Shown here one piece after another: positions 56,501 through 64,000 of a stretch of DNA of 64,000 nucleotides (positions are counted from its first letter, which is position 1; every line of letters starts with the position of its first letter). A program made the translations under genes and the position numbers. The DNA comes from Antilocapra americana (Eukaryota > Chordata > Mammalia > Artiodactyla > Antilocapridae). The notes beneath the pieces are model-generated. The model had not been told where the DNA came from, did not search any database, and saw only the letters and a list, made by a program, of their open reading frames with translations. The stretch lies in NCBI GenBank assembly GCA_007570785.1, contig ML664199.1:24193915-24257914 (forward strand), read 5' to 3'.

Positions 56501-59500
56501 CCTGAAGCCGACATCTCAACAACATGCACACACGCTCTCTGCTGCTGCTGGACACTCACCACTAAACCGGCTTAGGGAAGAAACAACCCACACAAACATA
56601 TTTTGGGAAAGAAAGTGGGGAGGGAGAGAGGGGGAGAAGAAGCAGACCAAGTACTTACCCTTTTCTGGAGTTTTAAACGTGTGGCTGGTTGAGAACTGCT
56701 CCTTCAGAAAAGCAGGAGAGGTGTTTTTGACTTTGCCATCAGAAGCCAGTTTGAGATCAGAGTTCTGAGACTCCTGGTGACCGCCAAGTTCCACTTTTCT
56801 CTCAGATCCACTCTGGGCTGCTGAACTGGCTTCACTACTGTTATCTTTCAGAGGTGTGTTAAAACTAAATCCAAACAAAGATCCAGTAGCTGAACTGTTG
56901 CCAAATGCAAATGGTTTTGACTTTTCACTGCTAAAAATGCTTTTAACAGACTCAGAACCAAATACAAACTTTGGGGGTGAAACCACTGCTTTTGTTGTTG
57001 TTTCAGGGGTGCCAGACACCCCGCCAACTTCTGAGGTTGTGTCTGCTACATCATCACCCTGAGACAAATCAGTTCGTTCTCTGGTGGTTTCTTCCAGCAC
57101 AGCGACAGCCATTTTCCCACAAGGTGACTCCCTGGGAGTGGTCAAACGAGCGACGTGGGGTGTTATCAAAAAATCTTTTTCTTGGGCCACTTTTGCTTCA
57201 TCAAATATTTTCTTAAACGAGTCCGCAACATCCTGTAGTTTAAAACGAACAGCTAAATGTTCTATTTTTCTTTCTCCATCTGCAAAATCACATGCAGTCC
57301 ACACCCACACTCTTTCGGTCCCTTTCATATTTTGCAAAGTCATGTCTGGAGTTATTCTGTGATTAGCACAAAGTTTTAATACCTGGTCCCTTCTCATCAC
57401 TATACGAACTTGCTTGTTTTCATAATTCTGTAAAATCTTTATATCGCCAATGCCTCTTTCTTTCCACTGACCAGCATCTTTATCATACCTGTAGAGTTTG
57501 GCTCTGTGACTAAAAACAACTTGTTCATTTTCCTCCCCACTGGATACCTCGACTAGATCAGGCAAAGGGACAACAGGCTCAAAGTGCTGTCCGTCTCTCT
57601 CCTCCTCCTGAGTGACATCGGAGTCTTCGTCCGTGCCCACTGAGGCCCCACTCTGATTCAACTTGCCAGGGGACTTGGATGGGCTCAGAGCAGATTTGAA
57701 GCTGAAGTTAAAGCCAGTGGTCGACTCGCCGAAGCGGAAGAGGTTTTTCCTCACAGGGCTGCTTGCCAGTGGGGAGGCATGCACAGAGCTGCTGCTGACA
57801 CTGTCATCCAGGGCGTCCTCCCTGAGGTCATAGTTGTCCCACTCCAGGGTGGGCCCAGTGGTCTCAGTGTTTGGCGTACCACTCACATCTACAGCAGTGG
57901 CAGCTCCTGCTCTGGAATCCTTACTCTCTTCATCACTGACTTTTGTCTGATCGTTTGTCAAAAACGTCTTGAAATCTTTTAGCCCACTCTTCATTTCTTC
58001 AGCCCTCTGTATTAACTTGGCGGCCCTGCCAGTATCTACAAGCTTATGGGGAGTCTGCAGGGGAATGTCTAACAGAAGTCGCTGGCATTCCTCAAATTTC
58101 TGCTTGAATTCTTCAGCCAGTTCAGGTGTCTTGAATTTTGCTGCCAGCTGCTCGAGTTTGGCGTCACCATCAGAAAAGTCACTGGCCAACCACATCCAAG
58201 CCCTGTCCGAGCCGGAGAGGGGCTTCAGATGCATGGTGGTAGTGATCCAGTGGTTGGCACACACCTTTAGCACCTGTTCTCTCCGCATCAGCATCCTCAG
58301 TTTGCCGTTGACTTCATTTTTGAGGATTTTTAAGTTCCCCAAGCCCCTTTCTTTCCACTGACTTATCTCAGCATCAAACCTAAATAATTTCACCCGCTGT
58401 GAGTAAAGGACTTTCTCATCTTCCTCTCCTGTGACCAGCTCCACTTTCTCCGGCATCTGGACGACTGGTTCAAAATGGATGTCGTCACTGTCCTCGGTCT
58501 TATAGGCATCATCATCTTTCTCAAGGTCAGCACAAGCATCCGCTTTATCAGCTAGTTTACTACTTTGTGATGAGAATAACTTCTCTCCAGCACCTGAAAA
58601 TCCCTTGAAATTGGGGTCTTTTTTGCCAAACTGAAACCCTTCTCCTGAATTTGACTTGGCAAGATCTGCAAAGGTGAAAGTGCTGCCTGTCTGACCAAAG
58701 ACGACAGCACTCTCGTCTTTCTGACCACCAGCCTCCTGAGCCTGACCAGCAGTGTCCTTGCCAAAGGACTTTTCAGTAGTCTTCTCCTGATTTCCTGTCT
58801 CCTGAATGCCAAATTTAAACCCACCAGCAGATGTAGAGACAGGAAAACTAAATCTTTCCTTTGTTGATTTAGAGTCTGTATTAGAAGAACTCTGAAATTT
58901 AAATGAAGGTGCATTTTCCTGATCCACGTGCCCAAATTTAAATCCCTGTTCTGCATTGCCAAACTTACAGGCTTTTTCTGAAAAGTTACTCTTAAATCCT
59001 GTTCCTGTCTGACTTGCATAGGAGTTACTTGCCTCAGCTGCGGAGCCCGCAGGGAAAGCAAGAGCCGCTTCTGCAGCAGGGTTCTGGGTTGGGTTAGAGG
59101 CACCACAAGCCACACATTTTAGAGAACTTCCTTCATTTCGTATCAAGCAGACATTGCAATCCCACTGTCCCTCCTTCTTGGCAAACAGTCCCTCCAGTCC
59201 ACTCTTTGGAGCCTTGCCTGTCTCTGAAGCAGGTGCCGGAGCAGCAGAAGCTGGCGGATTCTGACCTGGGTCCTGACAGGCCACACACTCGGCTGTACTG
59301 GCCTCATTTTGAACTGAGCAATCCCACTGTCCTTCCTTCTTGGTGAAAATGCCTTCAAATCCACTCTTTGGAGCCTTGCTTGTCTCTGAAATACCAAACT
59401 TTAATGAGGCAGGTGCTGGGGCAGTGAAGGCAGGTGAACTCTGTTTCCGTGGAGTCTGACAAGCCTCACATTTAACAGAACTTCCTTCATTTCCTATCAA

Positions 59501-62500
59501 GGAAACACTGGAATCCCATTGTCCCTCCTTTACCGAAAAGACGGACTTGAAATCACTGCTGGCAGCCTTATGAAGATCTCCCTGGCCAAATTTAAAGGAA
59601 GGTTGCTTAACAAGTGGAGATCCACTTTTGTTAGCAGGCTTTTTATTTTGACATGCAATGCACTGAGACACACTGGGTTCATTTCTTACTAAACACACAC
59701 CACAGTCCCCGTGACCTTCCTTCTTTAGAGTCACCAGTGCAGATCTACCGGGAGTATGTTCTGAGCTGGGTTTAGGAGATGAGACAGTTTCAACTAAGGG
59801 TGGGCCGAGGAGCTCCTTACTGCCTGGGTTTAGATTCTGGCAGGATACACACTTCTTGGCAGTTGCCACGTTCTTCAATGAGCAGCTGTTACAATGCCAC
59901 CAAGACCCTTCTTTCTTTGCAACCTGAAATTCAAAATTCATAGTTATGCCATCAGATTTGTCAATATCCTTACTGTCATGACCTGTGGGTTCTTTTACAG
60001 TTCTTGTGGCCTGATGGGTGGTTGTGGCTACATTTGCTCCTGAGGCTTTCAAAAGGCTTTGGGCCTCTTCAAACTTGCACTTGAAAAGGGCTGCCTCCTC
60101 AGGTGTCTTGAACCTAATGGCCAGCTGCTCTGGTTTGGGAGACTCGTCGGCATAGTCCAGAGCATACCACACAAAGGACCTGTCTGAGCCAGCGTTAGGG
60201 GCAAGGGCCATGTCTGGGCTGATGTAGTGATTTGCACAGATCTTTAGCACCTGCTCACGTCTCATGAGCAGGCGGATTTTACCGGAGGTTTTGTGCCTGA
60301 GGATCTTAACATTGCCGATTCCACGCTCCTTCCACTCTCGGGATGCTGCATCAAAGCGATACAGCTTTGCACGATTGCAGAAGAACTCCTCCTCATCCTC
60401 CTCGCCAGTCCTCACTTCGATCTTGTCAGGAAGAGGCACCACGGGCTCAAAGTGAGGGCCGTCGTCCTCCTCGTCCCCCTGTGCACTTCCCCCGTCAGCA
60501 TCGTGACCCTTGCTAGCCGGCTCTGTAGAAGGAACGCCGAACATTGATTTCCCTGGGCTGTAGAAAGTAAACATATCATCACTGCGTCGAAAACCAGAAT
60601 TCTTTGGCTGGTTTGTACCCATGTTCTCAGTAAATGTAATTCCAGGCACATTTTTGCTTCCAAAATTGAACGTATTTCGAGGGCCCATGTTTTGAGCAGC
60701 TTTTGGTCCACTGTACCCATCTCCCTGCAAAGGTTTATCTGAAGTCAGCAGACCTAAGAGACTTTCATTATTGTTGTAAGTTGTAGCAGGGGGCTGTGCC
60801 ACAACCTGTGGTGAGGAAAACGTGAAGTCACCATCATTTGATTTGAAATTTGAATTAAATTTGAAAGGAGTCGGCTGTGTTGTATGTGCAGGTGCTGCCA
60901 GAGATGGCCTCATTCCTTCACCAGGCACCGGCTGAACAAAACTGGTTTTTCCGAATTCTAAAACCTTAGGTTCTGCAGATCTTGAAGCATGTGCTGCAAG
61001 TGGAGGTTTTGTAAAATAACCTGGTTCTGGCAAAGGTGGATTTGTGCTTGTCTGTTGAACATTGTAATTAAAGTAATCATCACCCCTGGGTGATAGAATT
61101 CCTGTCGCAGGAGACTCAAAACGCAACGGGGGGCCATACATGTCTTGAGAGAACATGCACGCCGACGAGCTCTGCACAGGTGGCGTGTGCATCTGCTGGG
61201 GGTAGCCGTAGACGTGCTGCTGAGGTGGAAGCCTGCTCATGCCATAAACCGGCGCCTGGAAAAAGACAAAGTGAATGCTTTTATAGGCTGTCTATAAAAC
61301 TATAGCTTACCTTAATACAAGCCAATTCTCATGAACCTCAGGCATGAGTGTAAATATACCACTAGAGCATACAGTGCATTCTTAAGAGAAGACATTGCTA
61401 CAAGGACACTTACAGCTCTAGTTCTTGGCATGTCCCCAAAATCGCCTCAACCAAAGACAGCACCTTACACATCTAATTCTCCTACACTAGATCCACAGAA
61501 TAAATACCTTCCTCACTCCTAAACGCAGTGTCCAATGATGTTGATAATGATGATGATGACAATGAGCACTGACATTTGTTAATGTGCCACTTGGGCATAG
61601 TTTCAAGTTCTGTACACATAGGATCTCATTTTAATATTCTCAAAACCCTACAAACTAAGGCACTAGCATCATTATATACATAAGGCACAGATAATTTAAG
61701 AGCCAAGGCCTGGATGCACCCAAACCCCAGTCTCTGCCCAGCTCTGCTGGGGCTGGTCTCCATGGACACTTGGTTACAGTGCCTAGGCCTGCAAGTGCCA
61801 CCCACAGTGCTCCAAGGAGTATCACAGAGTCTTGCCTCTGTCACAACCGGATGATGAAGCTCCCACCACCACCACCACTCCTGTTCAAAAATATTCTAGA
61901 TGTTCATACATATTGTATTAAAATTAGATAACTAAGAAACATACCTTCTCTATCCAGAGAGAAATTTAATGTATCTATATCTCATGGGACATTTAAGTTT
62001 TAATGTTGAATTACTTCTTGAATTAATTTGTAGGAAGCCTGGACAATTAAAAAGGAGATATTTATAAATGTATAAATTATTCCTTTGTTACCTTTGTGGG
62101 AGTAACATTAGCTGCTGGTCTGAGTAGATACTGGGTATTATATGCTGGTGACTGACTATAACATACTGAATGGCCAGTGGTTGCAACTAAAAAAAAAAAA
62201 AAAAAAAAAACAAAAAAAAAAAAAAAAAAAACTGTTAAAAAGCGTCTATGCTGCAAGTAGCACTATCTAGGCAAGAACTATAAATACAAATGCAGTAGAA
62301 ATCAAAGATTTAACTACAGAGACTTTTAAAATTTTTCTATACGTCAAAATACACCATAAAGATGATTATCAAATGACAAACTAGAACAACTGCCAAGTGT
62401 AACACAGGAGCAGTGAGGGCAGCAGCAGGTGGGCACCAAGAGAGCCCCCACAGTGAGCACCAGAAGGAGCTAGGAGGAGTGGTAGGCCCCTTCCTGAGAA

Positions 62501-64000
62501 AGAGGGGCTCGATATGAAGACACAGTCCTGCCACATTAGGAATATGGGGGAAGAAACTGGCCACAGGAAGGACTTAAGGAACCAAAACATATGTGATGGC
62601 CTCAGGGCCACATTTTTGAAGTGAGACTTGAAAATCTGCAGAATGACAAGGTTGCATTTTATACTCAAGCTAGCAAGAACATTCAGGTCAAAAATCACCT
62701 GGCAAATTCACACAAAGGATCTCAACAGTAACACAAAATGTGCTTCTTGGCTTAATGAACAGGATACAGCATGACTAACACTGGAGCTGGTGCCCAAACA
62801 ATCTGCCCCCCCCTGCTTTGTGTGTGTGTTACCAGGAAACCAACAACTAGAAGACACTCCTATTGATGGTAAAAAAAAAAAAAAAAAAAAAAACAACCAA
62901 CAGCCATTTACCTGATCTGTTCTATGAAAGTTTTACCAGAAAACAAAACAACTTAAAGGTCATTTATACCTTTACACAAAGAGGAAGTGCAAACTGTGAC
63001 CCAAGAGGTGCTGAGCAGCTGACTCTGGAAAAGTCCTGGAGAAGCCCAGTGGGGGTGAACCAGGCCACCTGTGCTTCCTGCACAGTAACATAGAGGCAGT
63101 GCCACTGGAGAAGCCCACAGCTGAGCAAGGAAACTAATGCGCTGCCTGCAGGGGCTCCTCTGAAACATTCCCAGGAGAAAACAGGCAAAGAACACAGAAC
63201 AAGGGGATGGATATAAATGGGCCAAGAACTGTAACATCTGAAATTTAACTAGTGACTTTATCACTGAGAGTGAAAGAAACAGTTCAGATGTCTTATAAAC
63301 CTACCCCAAAAAATTCTATAGAAAAAAGCACCAAATGAATAGGTAACTCATGAAATCTAAGTGTGCTGAATGTTCCTAGCATAAAAAACCCAAAAATTTA
63401 AAAGCTGATATTTTTGCTTTTAAAAATTGGCAAGGTTTTAATGAACTGATAATAGTTAATAACTGGCAAGAGTGTGAACAGACAGGCACTACCAGATCCT
63501 GGAGGTAAAAGTGTAAAACCAGCACAGTTTTTTAGGAAAGCAATTTCCCAACACAAGAAATCTTATAAAACCCTGAAATCCTAGGATTGTGTTCACAGCA
63601 ATAATTACAACACCAACAATGTGAAATAAAAACCAGGGAGTAAAACTTGCAGAGCTTCCATGTGATGGAGTCCTCATGTTGATTAATGGTACCATCAAAG
63701 AATACTGAGTAGAAAAATGCTCAGAACTTAAGAGTAGTATTTAAAACACATGCTCACTCATCTCTGAACAAAATGCTAATATGGTAAAAACCTCATTAAA
63801 AATTCCTTATGAATACAAAGAGAAAGGACCAGAAAAAAAATGTTCCAAACTGGTAACAGATCTCTCTGTGACAGTTTTCTTTATACTTGTCAGTACTTTT
63901 GAGCATTTCCTTATTCGAGCTTATTGATGGATTTTAGTCATCTACTATCAGCAGACAAGTGCCACCCTGGCACATCTGGACCTTCACTAAGGAAACGGTC
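41253..64000 (-). CDS. RANBP2: RANBP2 (Nup358), E3 SUMO ligase nucleoporin, C-terminal two thirds (partial)
   Basis: RANBP2 forms the cytoplasmic filaments of the nuclear pore. It binds Ran-GTP, anchors SUMO-modified RanGAP1 with Ubc9 and promotes SUMO transfer. Eleven coding exons are visible: 62092-62186, 56659-61255, 53864-54034, 53174-53266, 52698-52876, 47406-47610, 46489-46590, 43321-43466, 42361-42634, 41901-42235 and 41253-41558. All are GT-AG and join in phase, giving about 2,067 residues. In order they encode a linker, Ran-binding domain 1, zinc fingers, Ran-binding domains 2 and 3, the IR1-M-IR2 ligase region, Ran-binding domain 4 and a cyclophilin domain ending ECGQI. Numbering them 19 to 29 matches the 29-exon human gene. 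The N-terminal TPR exons lie right of the window. The zinc-finger array has only five units, two of them degenerate. Confidence 0.96.
41901..42235 (-). CDS. RANBP2: RANBP2 exon 28: end of Ran-binding domain 4, start of cyclophilin domain
   Basis: The acceptor CTCTTTAACAG starts [20 protein letters not shown], the last helix of domain 4. The cyclophilin domain then begins [20 protein letters not shown] and includes the active-site FHRVIPDF before CQ|GTAAGT. The catalytic Arg of FHR is present. Confidence 0.97.
42361..42634 (-). CDS. RANBP2: RANBP2 exon 27: Ran-binding domain 4
   Basis: Starting [20 protein letters not shown], this exon carries the pleckstrin-like core with WKERGVGD and [14 protein letters not shown], and ends SDYA plus one base at GCTG|GTGAGC. 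It is in phase 0 with exon 26. Confidence 0.97.
43321..43466 (-). CDS. RANBP2: RANBP2 exon 26: linker and N-terminal edge of Ran-binding domain 4
   Basis: The exon encodes [18 protein letters not shown], an acidic stretch and [14 protein letters not shown]. The acidic patch and FEP motif define the start of a Ran-binding domain. The linker seems a few residues shorter than human as I recall it. Confidence 0.93.
43467..46488 (-). other. RANBP2: RANBP2 intron 25
   Basis: This 3-kb AT-rich intron holds a MER5-type DNA-transposon remnant (44576-44745). The A-rich 44900-46250 stretch may include decayed L1, but I cannot place limits. I see no exon. Confidence 0.5.
44576..44745. mobile_element. 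MER5-type (hAT-Charlie) non-autonomous DNA transposon
   Basis: The ends form imperfect terminal inverted repeats: CAATGGTTCTTAACATTGG at the left and TTGAAAACTACTG at the right. The interior TGCCTGGGTCCCACACCCAG is characteristic. A CTTTAAAG-like 8-nt duplication flanks it. Confidence 0.75.
46489..46590 (-). CDS. RANBP2: RANBP2 exon 25: FG-type linker
   Basis: These 34 codons contain [18 protein letters not shown] and FAFGSK, nucleoporin FG motifs that bind transport receptors. The acceptor is CTTTTGCCAG and the donor is CAAAG|GTAAGA. Confidence 0.93.
46673..46690. repeat. (TG)n microsatellite
   Basis: A short GTGTGTGTGTGTGTATG run in RANBP2 intron 24. Confidence 0.85.
47013..47271 (+). mobile_element. 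Bov-A2 SINE (dimer)
   Basis: Two head-to-tail A units (GGAGAAGGCAGTGGCAACCC and GGAAAAGGAAATGGCAACTC starts) are joined by a TTCACGTTCACG linker and end in (AGC)n. GCCCCTTTG at 47004-47012 and 47272-47280 is the target duplication. It lies in RANBP2 intron 24. Confidence 0.93.
47406..47610 (-). CDS. RANBP2: RANBP2 exon 24: Ser/Thr-rich linker
   Basis: Starting [20 protein letters not shown] and including [12 protein letters not shown], it is bounded by TCTCTTTGCAG and CCAAG|GTAAAA. It looks disordered and links IR2 to the next FG segment. Confidence 0.93.
47690..49330 (+). mobile_element. Old L1 LINE remnant (5' and ORF regions)
   Basis: A GC-rich 5' part (47700-48260) passes into A-rich text. 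GGAAATCATACAAAGTATAC and CCATAATGGAATTAAACTAG near 49035-49080 match L1 ORF2 wording in forward orientation. The 5' part is assigned by position only. Confidence 0.5.
50095..50420 (+). mobile_element. Old L1 LINE 3' fragment
   Basis: The GCTTACATACTGTATGATTC and CAGATCAGTGGCTACAGAGG wording is that of an L1 3' end, forward. Confidence 0.65.
50525..50900 (+). mobile_element. Old L1 LINE 3' fragment
   Basis: ATGAATGGATAAATAAAATG, CACTGGAATGTTATTTGGCC, AAGAAGCCAGAAACAAAGGA and GGATGATGAAAATGG appear in L1 order, forward. It overlaps in content with the piece at 50095-50420, so two separate insertions are likely. Confidence 0.75.
52698..52876 (-). CDS. RANBP2: RANBP2 exon 23: IR2 of the SUMO E3 region
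   Basis: The exon begins [20 protein letters not shown] and includes [21 protein letters not shown]2 is the second internal repeat of the SUMO/Ubc9-binding ligase region. It shares the LPPTFFC core with IR1 two exons upstream. Donor CGCAA|GTAAGA. Confidence 0.96.
53174..53266 (-). CDS. RANBP2: RANBP2 exon 22: middle (M) segment of the SUMO E3 region
   Basis: Thirty-one codons, [20 protein letters not shown] to ENLT, lie between CTTTTAAG and AACAG|GTATGT. This is the M element between IR1 and IR2. Confidence 0.94.
53864..54034 (-). CDS. RANBP2: RANBP2 exon 21: IR1 of the SUMO E3 region
   Basis: It contains [14 protein letters not shown], the SUMO-interacting motif (VLIVYEL in an acidic setting), then [22 protein letters not shown]1 binds SUMO-RanGAP1 and Ubc9. 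The acceptor is GTCTTGTAG and the donor is GGACG|GTGAGT. Confidence 0.96.
54035..56658 (-). other. RANBP2: RANBP2 intron 20
   Basis: Apart from a CCA-rich microsatellite I see no recognisable exon or element in these 2.6 kb. The open frames near 55157-55791 have no identifiable product. Confidence 0.5.
54632..54665. repeat. (CCA)n / (CGACCA)n microsatellite
   Basis: Repeating CCACGA and CCA triplets, about eleven units. On the minus strand it gives a run of Val codons in a chance frame. Confidence 0.9.
56659..61255 (-). CDS. RANBP2: RANBP2 exon 20: giant exon with Ran-binding domains 1 to 3 and zinc fingers
   Basis: This single 4,597-nt exon runs from the acceptor TTGTCTTTTTCCAG to the donor AAAAGG|GTAAGT. 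Counting residues from the Met at 61240, Ran-binding domain 1 lies at about 262-390, zinc fingers at about 445-712, domain 2 at about 920-1053 and domain 3 at about 1217-1350. FG motifs ([23 protein letters not shown]) lie between and after them. Each Ran-binding domain has the FEPVV start, WKERG turn and MRR(E/D)QVLK(I/V/L)CANH core. Of the five RanBP2-type zinc fingers, units 1, 2 and 5 have all four cysteines and units 3 and 4 do not. The open frame beyond 56659 is intron read-through. Confidence 0.97.
61535..61745 (-). mobile_element. MIR SINE
   Basis: In reverse orientation it follows the MIR order: GAGCACTGACATTTGTTAAT, then TAGGATCTCATTTTAATATT, TCAAAACCCTACAAACTAAG and ACATAAGGCACAGATAATTT. 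Old and diverged. It lies in RANBP2 intron 19. Confidence 0.7.
62092..62186 (-). CDS. RANBP2: RANBP2 exon 19
   Basis: This 95-nt exon encodes [20 protein letters not shown] and ends [10 protein letters not shown] at ACAAAG|GTAACA, joining exon 20 ([11 protein letters not shown]) in phase 0. Its acceptor is TTTTAG, preceded by an almost pure T tract. The exon was too short to appear as a long open frame. Confidence 0.93.
62187..64000 (-). other. RANBP2: RANBP2 intron 18, 3' part
   Basis: I find no convincing acceptor-donor pair for another exon up to the window edge. There is a second A23 run at 62871-62893. The open frames have no recognisable product. Confidence 0.55.
62189..62231. repeat. 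A22-C-A20 homopolymer at the RANBP2 exon 19 acceptor
   Basis: 22 A, one C and 20 A on the given strand. On the RANBP2 strand this is the polypyrimidine tract directly in front of the TAG acceptor of exon 19. Confidence 0.95.

Noticed and set aside
58552..59115. 187-codon frame inside RANBP2 exon 20
   Set aside because: It is an alternate-frame shadow of the conserved exon 20 coding sequence.
62900..62935. Possible extra RANBP2 exon ending ATCAG|GTAAAT
   Set aside because: There is no acceptor at a usable distance and no recognisable peptide. The donor-like match is isolated.

Overview
This window is nuclear DNA from a ruminant, almost certainly a bovid such as cattle, sheep or goat. Two observations support that. 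The genes are ordinary intron-containing vertebrate genes in the order EDAR - CCDC138 - RANBP2, which is the known mammalian neighbourhood (human chromosome 2q12-q13, seen here reversed). The introns are full of ruminant-specific repeats: Bov-tA and Bov-A2 SINEs, BovB (RTE) LINEs, CHR-type tRNA SINEs and a bovine-type L1 tail. Sequence alone does not tell me which bovid it is. No bacterial, viral or CRISPR-like system is visible.

Layout. (1) At 1-3295 (+) lie the last intron and last exon of EDAR, the ectodysplasin receptor: the death domain, the stop at 1409-1411 and a 3' UTR ending near AATAAA at 3270-3275. (2) 3296-9064 is intergenic between two converging gene ends and carries three Bov-tA insertions. 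(3) 9065-39384 (-) holds the whole coding region of CCDC138. I could place all 15 coding exons by splice sites and reading phase; together they give 2001 nt, or 666 residues plus stop. (4) 38250-39750 is the CCDC138 CpG-island promoter, with an RFX X-box, CRE-like cores and GC boxes; exons 1 to 3 lie inside the island. (5) 41253-62186 (-) holds the last eleven coding exons of RANBP2 (Nup358), numbered 19 to 29 by analogy with the 29-exon human gene. They encode Ran-binding domains 1 to 4, the zinc-finger array, the IR1-M-IR2 SUMO E3 region and the C-terminal cyclophilin domain. The rest, to 64000, is RANBP2 intron 18.

The genes are not an operon and have separate jobs. EDAR signals in hair, tooth and gland placodes. 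CCDC138 is a coiled-coil protein linked to centrosomes and centriolar satellites. RANBP2 forms the cytoplasmic filaments of the nuclear pore. RANBP2 and CCDC138 lie head to tail with under 1.9 kb between the RANBP2 stop and the CCDC138 start codon. CCDC138 and EDAR converge tail to tail.

The observations most worth a second look are these: a predicted GC-AG intron in CCDC138, the only choice that keeps the frame open; extreme GC drift of CCDC138 exons 2 and 3 inside the island; an X-box just upstream of the CCDC138 start; erosion of the RANBP2 zinc-finger array (five units, two lacking cysteines); a 43-nt homopolymer acting as the polypyrimidine tract of RANBP2 exon 19; and a BovB insertion with an apparent 5' inversion. 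Comparisons with human proteins are from memory and should be checked by alignment.
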